The translations under genes were made by a program, and so were the position numbers. Positions 25,001 to 34,495 of a stretch of DNA of 64,000 bases are shown in pieces. The stretch spans positions 496,001-560,000 of the forward strand of contig JAVGVS010000008.1 of the NCBI GenBank assembly GCA_032718565.1, given 5' to 3'. The stretch comes from Distichodus sexfasciatus (Eukaryota; Chordata; Actinopteri; Characiformes; Distichodontidae). The stretch's first letter is position 1. Each line of letters begins with the position of its first letter. The notes under the pieces were generated by a model, which searched no databases, was not told the origin of the DNA, and saw nothing but the letters and a program-made list of their open reading frames with translations.

Positions 25001-26414
25001 GCAATGCTGAATCACTTTTCTGCTATTGGGCCAGTATGCAGGTTTTTGGCTGGGAGCTGAACGGTGGATTCAGACAGTTGTCCATAATTAAATTCAAGCT
25101 TGTTTTGAAAACTACATTGTGTGACTTCAAAACTGGAGTCAGACGCCAGACATGGAGTTCCACTGCACATATTTTAGTATACTGTCTAATTGGACACACC
25201 TGATTCAACTCAGGAGCTAACTACAAAGGAATTCATGCATTCATGTAAGATAGAAACAGCAGTAGCTCTCTACAACCACAATTTGACACCACTAACCGTG
25301 GATTCACATATAAAACCTAAGACATATTTCATTAATAGTCTCTCATACAAGTTGACTGTGTTTTGGAGATAAGAGTTTTACAACTACAGGCAATGTATTT
25401 ATCACAGTGTATTTATCAGAATTTGGCATTGCTCTGGAAGTTTAAATATATGAAATTCATGCATGTAGAAGTTATGTCAGCAAGTTCCTGTAGACTGTAT
25501 GCACCTACAATGTTTTCCTTTCATGTAGTACATGTTGATGTTTGGTTATGTTATAATTTTAGTGTTCTTAATAGTACACTTTCAGAATTCTACTATTCTG
25601 CGCTGTCATGAAAGTGGACATTCACAGTGTGTCACACTCTTACTACTGCTTAAATGAACTTTGCACATCTCTTTTTCATATTCATATTTTAATTTTATAG
25701 ATATCATGTAATAGATTGCTTGTAAATGTGTCTGTAGTACACAGATCTGGAATTGGCCCTCAATACACTAGTGACCCAGTTTCATGCAGCTTCTGCTAAT
25801 GAGCGTCCCACTTTGACAGTGGAGGAGTTTCAAGGCATGGTGTCCAAAGAACTGCCAAACATGGTGAAGGTAAAGTGTCTGTAGATCATAAATGTCATGT
25901 TGTATTTGAAGACTTAAATTAATTCATTGTGAAATTGCAAACAACATGACTCATCATGAGTCATCAGTTGATTCTTCTTCAGACGGAGGAGTCACTGTAA
26001 AACTACACATTTTGTCCTTGTAATACTTTTTCATAAAGAATGTTTCAGCATAAATGTCACAATATGAAATTAACATTATAGGATTTATGCTCTTTCATGC
26101 TATTTCTCATTGACTGCATTGAAAGATTTCAATTTGTACCATACAAAGCAGAGTTATTGTACTGCAGTGTCTGCAGCACACGTGAGCCAATAAACCTTTT
26201 TATGATTATTACAGGAGTAAAATTTGACTTGATTTTTCTACAGACTGCTAGTGATCAGGAGGGTCAGACTGAGCTGCTGAAGGAGATTGATGTGGAAGAG
26301 GGCCAGGAAGTCACCTTTGAGAAATTCTGGGTGCTGGTGAATTCCTTAGCCAGCACTCAGTGTGGCCTTCAACAGAAAGACAAAAAGGTCAAATGTACAT
26401 GCCTGTTACTCTGA
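22051..26414 (+). CDS. S100-family protein with CaaX-like C-terminus
   Basis: Three exons give 104 aa: 22051-22062 (MDTQ), 25738-25869, 26244-26414. All junctions are phase 0. S100 proteins are small dimeric EF-hand regulators, and the length and helix-loop-helix pattern fit. Residues ~5-48 form the first half (YTDLELALNTLVTQF, then the variant loop, LTVEEF and ELPNMVK). Residues ~60-85 form the second (LLKEIDVEEGQEVTFEKFW). It most resembles S100A13/A14/A16, which have weak calcium sites, but I cannot name the orthologue. The second loop has Gly at position 5 and Lys at position 12, where Asp/Asn and Glu normally bind calcium, so binding is probably lost. The protein ends KDKKVKCTCLLL: basic residues then C-L-L-L, a prenylation-type motif not typical of S100. 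Intron 1 is 3.7 kb because of a Gypsy insertion. A splice donor just before the tail (AAG|GTCAAA) is a weak alternative. Confidence 0.85.
22560..22800. repeat. Flank of the Gypsy remnant, possibly LTR/UTR-derived
   Basis: GC-richer sequence lies next to the pol remnant, with a run of overlapping tagc/gcta words near 22755-22815. Its base composition resembles the retroelement rather than the surrounding intron. I see no second copy here to prove an LTR. Confidence 0.35.
22805..24880 (-). mobile_element. Ty3/Gypsy retrotransposon remnant (protease-RT-RNase H-partial integrase)
   Basis: Read on the minus strand, 24880 to 22805 carries pol domains in Ty3/Gypsy order. They are the end of an aspartic protease-like region (VLGLPWL at ~24650), a reverse transcriptase with the YMDDILVYS active site (~23940), RNase H (FVVEVDTSEVGLGGVLS and FTDHRNLEYI, ~23520-23270), and the end of integrase (GYHPQSNGQAEQ, ~23200). 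The frame changes several times and a stop follows the RT segment DGSLRPCIDH, so it is a pseudogene. Between RNase H and integrase about a kilobase seems missing: the zinc-binding and first catalytic parts of integrase are absent. No gag or intact LTR is visible. It lies antisense in S100 intron 1. Confidence 0.9.
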
Positions 26415-27480
26415 GACCAAATCAAGAGAATAATCCAACAGTGAGATAACAACTTCATTCAGCCTCTCCCTCTTCCTGTAGTTTGATCCAGTGCTGGGTA
26501 GGAAACCTGGCCGACATTGCATTTGCAATAGATCTTTTACTATTACTACGTTATCACATTCTGTAGGCCGGTGGTGCCCAACCCTCTTTTGGAGATCTGC
26601 CAGTCTGCAGAGATTCAATCAAGTCTTAAACAGATGCACCAGCATTGGACTTTTAGAGTCAGGTGTGTCAAAGTAGAGTTAGACACTAATATTTGCAGGG
26701 TTGGGCACCTCTGATCTAATTAAACATTAAACCACGCCTGTAATCTGAAGGCTAAAACACAGCCATAATTGTAACTTGGATACACACCTGCCTAAACAAT
26801 TATTATGAGACGAAACAGCAAAAAAGTCCTTTGTACTTGCTGATAAGTTCTGGTGCTGCAGGTTTTTCTCCAAATGATTTGGAATTTACCTGCTTATTGT
26901 GATATTTTTGTACAATTATTATAACAACTGTATCAGAGACTGAGCAATTATTATGATGCACAATATGGCCTCTGTGTTTTTTGAACATTATACAAAAATA
27001 TTTGTCTGATATTAAATATATTTCTTTATATAAATGCACATGTCGAGACAATAAATATATATTCTTTGACATTTAGTAATATGCATTTTATTTTATTTTT
27101 TCTATATGTTTTTATTTAACTTGTAATGAAGTTTAACATCACATAACAATAAAATGAGGCAGTAAATTAATAATTGAAAGAAAGATGAAAGTGCTGTACC
27201 ATTTTCTTTACTTCACTAAGACAATATGGGTTGACAACATAATATACAAGTAATGCAAAACTGTTTAAGAAAAAATATTGAAATTTTAATAGGATTCTCT
27301 GTTGTGAGGTTAATATTGAGCAGGGGAACAGGTAAGTAGTTAAAAAGTAGCAATATAAAGTGGGTTAGAATAAAGTGATTTCACTTTCAGCAGTTAAATA
27401 TTTGTATTTTAAAATTAAGTGAATGTGAAGTGATGAGCATGGGAGAGATTTACACTTATGATATTCATCAAAAGCTTTCC
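26415..27480. other. Intergenic spacer
   Basis: S100 3' flank. It is strongly AT-rich and I see no coding or repeat structure I can name. Confidence 0.5.
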
Positions 27481-27489
27481 TCTAGTGCA

Positions 27490-27585
27490 ACTTGCATTTC
27501 CTAAGCACAGGGTCAGTCTCCATGGAGCAACTTGTGGTTAAGGGTCTTGTTCAAAGGGCCAGATTTGTGTTTTTCGTTTATTTGT
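27490..27585 (-). repeat. SINE body fragment
   Basis: 'gcaacttgtggttaagggtc' then 'ttgttcaaagggcc' is the reverse complement of the 'gagcaagacccttaacc...aagttgc' SINE body seen at 6185-6395. Confidence 0.55.
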
Positions 27586-27944
27586 TTCTTTTCATTTTGG
27601 CTCAAACTTCCAACCATATAAAATGGTTACAAAACATAAGAAGCAGGAGAAAGGGTAAAGTGTAGTATTTATCAGTAGTATAAAACCATAGAATCGAGGT
27701 AAAAAAAAAAAAAAAAAAGAGTTTATTAACATTAATTATTTCAGTCTAGAATTTCATCTACAAATCTATCATCGAGAAGACACTCAGGACTGGTAAAGAG
27801 ATTAGGAGAAGTGACGCGTTAATACTGGATGAGTGAAGACAATTAAACGCCCAATTAACGGAGCTAAGAGATGCCTCGTGTTTATGGCTCAAGGTTGAAC
27901 GTATCTCCTTTTTTTCCAAACACGAAAACCCATATATGTTTTCT

Positions 27945-28120
27945 ATCTTCAGGACACTCGCCTTTGGACCAAGAGGTTGTGGGTTCGGATCCGACCTCTG
28001 GCGTCCCTGAGCAAGCTCCTTAACCCTAAGTTGCTCTCAGGGAAACTGTCCCTGAAATTAGGATACAGCAGGATGAGATAGGATAAGAGCGTCTGCGAAA
28101 TGCTGTAAATGTACATGTGA
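27945..28120 (+). repeat. tRNA-like SINE
   Basis: It carries a B-box-like 'ggttgtgggttcggatcc', the 'cctgagcaagctccttaacc' body and the 'aagagcgtctgcgaaatgct' tail. It is one of the clearer copies. Confidence 0.7.
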
Positions 28121-28199
28121 AGAAAGAAAAAATATATGAGATTTCGGGAAAATCTGGCATTGTCCACTTCTAATATTTCATCAACGTTAAAGTGGCATT

Positions 28200-28900
28200 G
28201 TTTACAAACATAAAATTATATATATACAGTATATATATAAAATAACATGGCAACGTTTAATCTTGTGAATGGCGGAAAGGAACCTTAAAGACCCAGCAAG
28301 GTGAAAAGTCAAACTATTGTCATCTGCTATATACGTACTATACAAGTACACAGAGAGACGAGACGACGTGGCTCCAGTTTTAACAGTGCAAAGAACAAAT
28401 GAGGCACATAGAATAAAAAATATATAAATAGAATATAAAATATACACTTTAAACTAGAAGTGGAATTTAAAATATAAACTAGAAATAGAACGAGAGACAG
28501 TTAGGATGCGGTTTTCAGCCTACTGAATGTGTATGGGTCAGTAACAGTTTCAACATGAAACATTTTATACAGACAGTATCTGTTAAAAAGTCTGAGCTAA
28601 CATTCAAGTCGGATCGAGTATGTGCAGATATTGTAACAGCAGTGAAGAACTAGTGTCTGTGCAATACTTAAAATAATTCGTGCAAATACAGTCGGTTAGA
28701 AAAAGCGACCAGAGATATGTATAGCAGTTGTTCAATGTTCAATAGTTGTGCAAATATGTAACGGCAGTGCAAAAAATTGTGCAAATATTGTAGCAGCAGT
28801 CAAGAGAAGATTACAGTTTGATCGTCTGACACTAAGTGTATGTCAGATCAGCAGAGGTTTGGAGTGACGATACTGTACAGTTCGTAAACATAAACATTTT
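28200..28900 (-). repeat. Dispersed repeat, inverted copy of ~240-720
   Basis: On the minus strand this matches 240-720 over several blocks, including 'tggagccacgtcgtctcgtc', 'ctattt atata' runs and 'tctgcacaa...attgcacaga'. The terminal CGAATCG arrays of the left copy are not present here. Confidence 0.7.
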
Positions 28901-30640
28901 TTTTTTTTTCCTGAGACAGTTTCAGTGCAACATGAATGAAATTGTCCTTATTGCGGCATGTGCATCACAAAGGCAGTACAGTAGGCCTACTGATGTGTAC
29001 GAGTTTTCCTGAAGTCGACGATCATTTCTTTGGTCCTTGGTTTGGTAACACGTGAAATGTGTCAGAAAAGTGTGTCTGAAAAGATGTGGAAACCCCTTGA
29101 ATTCAGTTTTGCGTCGTTGTGGAGTTGTACAGTTTAGCAGTTTTTCACCGCTTTTCACGGTAGGATTTTCAGGGCGGAACTAAAACGCAGTTTGCTGGCG
29201 TAGATAATTTTTAGCATAGCCCTGCCCACCTGCATAGCGTCAGTAGCCTGCCTGTTAGTCTAGTTCGCGAAGAGAGTCTGTCATATGCAAAGTCCGATGC
29301 CGCTCCTAATATGTTCATTCCCTCACCGCCGCCGGCTGCTATTGAACCATCAAGTAGCTATAAGTTTACCTATTTTGTGTTGTCATAAACTGTAAATTTA
29401 GCGGTTCGGATCATGAATGACTGAATGAATGACATATGCATATTTAACCTCTTGTAAATAATTCCAAATGATTAGCGAATGCCTGAGAACACGTAACTAA
29501 TCCGTATGAGCTAGCTCACATTGTGAATTATAGCGATGGCGTAACGCATGATAAAATGTAAGTCAGCAAACCATCCGCACTATGTCAACTCTCGTTTTCC
29601 TGTGTCATTTGAGCCTTTCCCCGCACTGTCCTCCCGCTTAAATATGTCCCCGCCATTATCCCGTGTTGTATTCCTTTTTAGCCCAGATTGTGCTTACTAT
29701 CCTGTCACTGTTTTCATCCCTTCCAGTTAAACTTATATTGCCAAGGCACAGCAAGGGAACTTTTTACATAGTTTTACGATCTTTCTTTTTAACAGTGCGT
29801 ATGTGCATGCGTGTTTTACAGTTGATGGGTAGGGGCTCTGTAATAGTAGGCGGTGCTCCAGCGCTTTGAGCCAACGCACCTACAGCATCGTAGAAAGTAC
29901 TGCCCTTATTTGCATCACTTTGAGACTTAATTTTACCTATGTAGCATTTTACTTATTCGCTCAAAATTGACGAGGTGATTACAGACAACTGTTTCTTTGG
30001 CATGAGGAACTTTGAGCCGATATTACTCGGACCTTCCTCGGCATTGAAGAAGTACCAGTGGAATATAGGATTTAAAAAAAATCTTGTTATATGTCTTGGC
30101 GTAGCATGGGGGATTGAACTTCTGAATAAATTCTAGAATAATGACTTTAACAAAGAGTTGGATTTAGCCTCCGAGTGAGAAAAAGGCAAAGTGATATAAC
30201 GCAGTATACCAAAGAGTGAAACACAATAGCAAAAAAAAATCTGCTTCTATGATTTCGACAAATTTATGCCAGCAGAGGGAAAATGGTTCTAAATGAGCAG
30301 CTGCTTTAACTGTTATTGTGATTAGAAAAACAGAGTGCGTACTGAAGAAGAAAAGGATTTTGTCCGGGGCGATGGGGAAGAAAGATCCTTTCTGCACAGC
30401 TGCATGCTGCACAGCTGGCGAACTGGTTGCAAAAGACACAAAATACACCCGAGGAGGCGGGGCGAGGTTCCACCTCCTCCTCCCTTTTCAACTCCACATC
30501 CGATAATCACTTAAATTCAGGAAGGATTAAAAGTCATAGTAAATGATATTAATAAAAAAGAAGAAAGAAAAGCGTCTCCTAGTGGTGTTTAGGCACTATA
30601 TCTCAAGGGACTGCTGCATGGCACTGTTCACATCTGGTCT
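28900..30640. other. Intergenic spacer with no recognised gene
   Basis: Mixed composition. I find no exon-like ORF with supporting splice sites and no named repeat. Confidence 0.45.
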
Positions 30641-30644
30641 TAAA

Positions 30645-30850
30645 CAGATGTGAGGGGTGGCAGAATGGTCTTAGTGATTACAAAGTCTTGTGTTGGTGAC
30701 CATGAGATTCAGGGCTGAATATTGGACAAGCCTATAAAAACACAGTTAGGCATCGGAGTAATACCCATAACCTCAAGTTTCTCTCCCTGTAACTATGAAA
30801 TTGGAAATCACTCTGGATAAGCCCATCTGATAAATACCATTCTTGTTCCT
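30645..30850 (+). repeat. Degraded tRNA-like SINE
   Basis: It keeps 'tgttggtgaccatgagattc', 'taatacccataacctcaag' and 'cactctggataagcccatct' in SINE order. Confidence 0.6.
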
Positions 30851-31045
30851 TTTGTGTGCTTATACTTGAGTGAACAAAAACCCAAGTGGCTTTATGGCTA
30901 GCATAAGAAAGTATCTTGAGCAGTCAAATGTGATTGAAAAGAATGTGGTCATGAGCAGCACAGACCACCTCCTTATGTGGTGTGAGTAATTTGATCTCTA
31001 TGGATCGCATTCATTAATGTTTTTTGTTTTTTCTTAACTTTGGTC

Positions 31046-31620
31046 TTAGGCACGGTGGCGCAGGGGTTAGCGCTTCCACCTCTCAGCAAAAAGATCCTGG
31101 GTTCGATCCCTCGGCCGACAGTAGGGCCTTTCTGTGTGGAGTTTCCATGCTCTCCCCGTGTTCGTGTGGTTTTCCTCCCACAGTCTAGAAGCATGCGATA
31201 TACAGCTGTGGAAAAAAAATAAGAGACCACTTTTCTCTGTCTACAGGCTTTGGATTATGTGGCTGTGAGTGTAAAATGTACAGGTTTCTATTCTTTTATG
31301 AGCTATTGCAGTTTCAGGTCTGTGAAAAATGAGAAGTTCCAGGTTAGACTAAGATAATTTACTCTACATGATAATAAGATAATAGATAAGATAATTTACA
31401 CCAAAAATGTCTGAAATTTTGAAAGTTATAAAAGAACATTAGCTTGTCTATTTTACACAGACACACAGGTTAATTGACAACTCTGAATTGACCCCGTAAG
31501 GTGTGAATAGGAGTGTGATTGTGTGAGTGTATGTGCCCTGCATTGTGTTGGCGCCTGTCCAGGGTTGGTCCCCCGCCTTGCCCTGTATTTCCTATATTTT
31601 AAGTGGTTCAGATAATGAAT
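31046..31620 (+). repeat. SINE split by a later insertion
   Basis: The tRNA-like head is at 31046-31200 (ggcacggtggcgcaggggtt, then tcctgggttcgatccc and the conserved tctgtgtggagtttccatgc block). The matching tail continues at about 31460 (aggttaattgacaactctga through the tccagggttggtc block and ending in gaatgaatg). The 260 bp between them are foreign. Confidence 0.7.
31200..31460 (+). mobile_element. Partial Tc1/mariner-like end inside a SINE
   Basis: The insert starts with TA then CAGCTGTGGAAAAAAAATAA, which looks like a Tc1/mariner terminal repeat, and runs about 260 bp without coding potential. I cannot find the matching right terminal repeat, so the copy is truncated or badly decayed. 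Confidence 0.45.
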
Positions 31621-33060
31621 GAATGTTATTAATAAAGTTAAGACAAGCTAAGACAGACAAAAATGCAATAACATTTGTTTAAGAGTGCTGTAGATTCTAG
31701 TGTAGATTGATTTCTTACCTAGGAACAAATTTTAGATAAGCAAACACTGGTGAATGCGATGGCGCCTAGTGTCCCCAATGCATCTTGGGTGCATTTATAT
31801 CTGTACTTTGAGCTGCCAGCTCAAAAAAATGCATTACCAAAAATACAACATACTGAATTTGCCGCCTTAGAAAAAAAGTAAAAACCTGAGAAAATTGTCA
31901 AATTATCTAAAATGCTCACAAACCCAACCAAAGCAAGGGCGGAAATCAAAAGCATAAGAATGTCACAGTATTAATAAAATGTAAGAGATTTCACCCCCCA
32001 CAAACTTCAAGTCAACCTTGTCAAAAGTGACTTGAGGCCTTTCATCAAAACACCAATGAGGAAGTGGTTGAGTTTGCTGAGTAATTCACACAGGTTTGGC
32101 TGGAGTATGAAGGTATGCCAGATGTTACTGATAATGAATGTATGGAAGATGGCTCTAATGCATCTCACAATAGCCTGCTTTAGAGCACTTTTGTAGACCC
32201 ACTGAATTGGCGAGGATGATAATAGATCTAGGCTGTAAACGGGATACAGGCATGGATATGCTGAGACCTAACAGTTAAGCCACTAAAAAATAATGTCCCA
32301 GTCAAACCAGATTAGCCAAGACTGAAGATCCAGAATGCAAAAAAAAAAACATTTTAGAGTGTAGAAACTGAAGAAAAAGGCCTTAGCTGGAACAAATGGA
32401 AACAGCAGCAAAATTACAGATGTGATGGCAGGGTTTCAGCAGCTGATGCGAGAGCAACAGGAAACTGAGTGCATTGGAGCCAAGATACAAGAACACACTG
32501 CAATCCCTGCTGGCACTTTTACATCACAGCGGCACAGCTAAAAGGTCTGGCAATGGAAGCAACACAAAATGTGCCAAAAAAAGCCCGAACAAAAACGTTG
32601 GTGCAGTGCCCAAACATTTAATTTACATTAACAGGGGCAGTCTCTCTGATGCAACTTCCTGGGATTAAGGAGCTTGTTTAGGGGCCCAGTGGAGGTATTT
32701 TGGAGGTTGGTTAGTTGGTCCTGAACCCAAGACTGGGTTCACACTTGAGTATCTTACCAGTAAGAACTTCACAATGGTATCTACCATGCCAAGCTGACCC
32801 AGAACAAGGTACATTTTGCCAAAAGTGCAACTGTCTCATGAGCATCATAAACTATGGACTTATTTTTCATCACAGCTTGTTTGGCAGTTTGTTACCCTTA
32901 CCTGCCCTCTCTAAATTTTCTTATAAAATATTTGCTGTCCCTGGACAGCAGTCACACATTTGACTCATACTCACTGTTTTGTGCACTATGTCATGACTCA
33001 CGTCTCCTATACCATATACTGTATCTTCATTATCCCACAAACCATTTGCAAGAGCCGGTG
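31620..33060. other. Intergenic spacer, possible decayed element
   Basis: No intact gene. Around 32390-32560 there is a short in-frame stretch (MAGFQQLMREQQETEC) that could be a gag-like or gene-derived fossil, but I cannot identify it. Confidence 0.35.
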
Positions 33061-33240
33061 CATAAAAAGGAGTGGTGGTGTCAGGATACAAATCCAGCTC
33101 TATCCTACTGGCAGAGCTACCACCCTTGGGCCCCTGAGCGAGGCCTTTAATATCAAGTTGCTTTAGGCAGATTGTCCCTGTAATTCAGAAATATTAGTCA
33201 CTCTGGATAAGCGTATATGTTATTTACCATAAACGTAAAT
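33060..33240 (+). repeat. tRNA-like SINE
   Basis: 'gtcaggatacaaatccagct', 'cccctgagcgaggcctttaa' and 'cactctggataagcgtatat' follow the SINE order. Confidence 0.6.
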
Positions 33241-33764
33241 ATAAAATGTAATATGCAACCTTTGCTGGTAAATGGAGAATTTAAAGAACTAGAGTTGTCT
33301 CTTCAGTAATGCTAACTTTTAAGAAACAAATTCACCGGAGATTGAAGGGGGACGTTTTAAGAAAGACATTATAATAAAGAAATGTACAGTTTTTAAAATC
33401 ATTTTAAAATGACAAAAAAGAAATGAACAAAAAAATTGTCATGTAAGAATATTGAAAATGCATTAAGCTGAACGTGCTGCAGTTTTCACGGTAGAGGGCA
33501 ATGTTGGTCAACTGTTCTAGATACATTTTTTAAAGCGTTCTAACTATAACGAAGCTTCTTTACAAAAACTTTCTATCAGATTAATAGCTGAACTGACCAT
33601 TTGCCCTTACAACTGCCACGTCCAACCCTCCAACACTCTCAGCAGTTTGAGAACAAATTCTGAGTGAAGAAATGAACACAGTTGAACATAGTTGGCGGTA
33701 ACTTGGTTTTAATGACAGCTTAATGACTGTATTTTAAATCTAGCTCTACAGACTGAAGAACGGT

Positions 33765-33842
33765 CATGGACTAGAAAGCACTGTTGTGAGTCGCTCTGGA
33801 TAAAAGCGTCCGCTAAATGCTGTAAATGTAAATGTAAATAAC
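33765..33842 (+). repeat. SINE tail
   Basis: It carries 'gtcgctctggataaaagcgt' followed by 'ccgctaaatgctgtaaatg', the clean consensus-like 3' end of the family. Confidence 0.7.
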
Positions 33843-34389
33843 AGATAGTTAGCAAGTACTTTTGCTCAGCGAGATTCCTCGCAAATCAGTTGCAGTTTCA
33901 AAATAAAAGTCATGCAACGCTGTTCATTTATAATAAATCGGAAAGCGGGTATTTTAGGTATTTATGTAGAAGAATAAATAAATAATTTTCAGGTGGACTT
34001 CTTTAATTCTCCAAAGAAAACAGCAGGTATCCCACAAAAATAAATACAAGAATAAGAATAAGAATAAATTGAAAACAATAAGTGTGGAATAGCAAAATAA
34101 TAATTAAAAACAACAACAAAAAGAGCAAGGGTAGTGTCATCTTTACTAAAAAAAAAAAAAAGAAATGCGTTTTTAAAAGTATATTAAGGCACATGGTAAT
34201 TTAAAAAATGACACCGTATTATAATTCAAATCCTTTGGCCCGCCCTGCCCCCAAATAGGAACTAACTTCCGCCGTTTTAGGCTACGCAGATATATGACCC
34301 TGAACTGGCCCTACGCGTTCATCCTGGCTGTTGGAAAACAGGACAGTTTGGAAACTATATTGTTTGATAATGTGATGTGACTGTCCAAC

Positions 34390-34495
34390 GCCGAGGCGGT
34401 TTTTTAAAACTCTCGGACAAGATATAGGTTTCGGTTTTAGATAAGTTGAGGGAGGAGGAGAGGGAGAGTGTTCACGCTCGTCCAATCCTGCACAA
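34390..34495 (+). promoter_or_regulatory. Probable promoter/5' UTR of the TRIM gene
   Basis: CpG-containing sequence lies directly upstream of the start codon at 34496, in contrast to the AT-rich spacer before it. No TATA box is evident. An in-frame TAA at 34482-34484-equivalent distance upstream (about 18 codons) supports 34496 as the first usable ATG. Confidence 0.4.

Noticed and set aside
25738..26414. Naming the S100 gene s100a13, s100a14 or s100a16
   Set aside because: Similarity is spread between these and fish S100 lineages do not map cleanly onto mammalian ones, so no symbol is given.
27945..28015. Possible tRNA gene
   Set aside because: It has A/B-box-like sequence, but it is the head of a SINE with the family body and tail attached. 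No intact cloverleaf is evident.
30306..30510. Overlapping short ORFs on both strands near 30.3-30.5 kb
   Set aside because: Several frames are open because of local composition. None shows splice sites or a recognisable protein.
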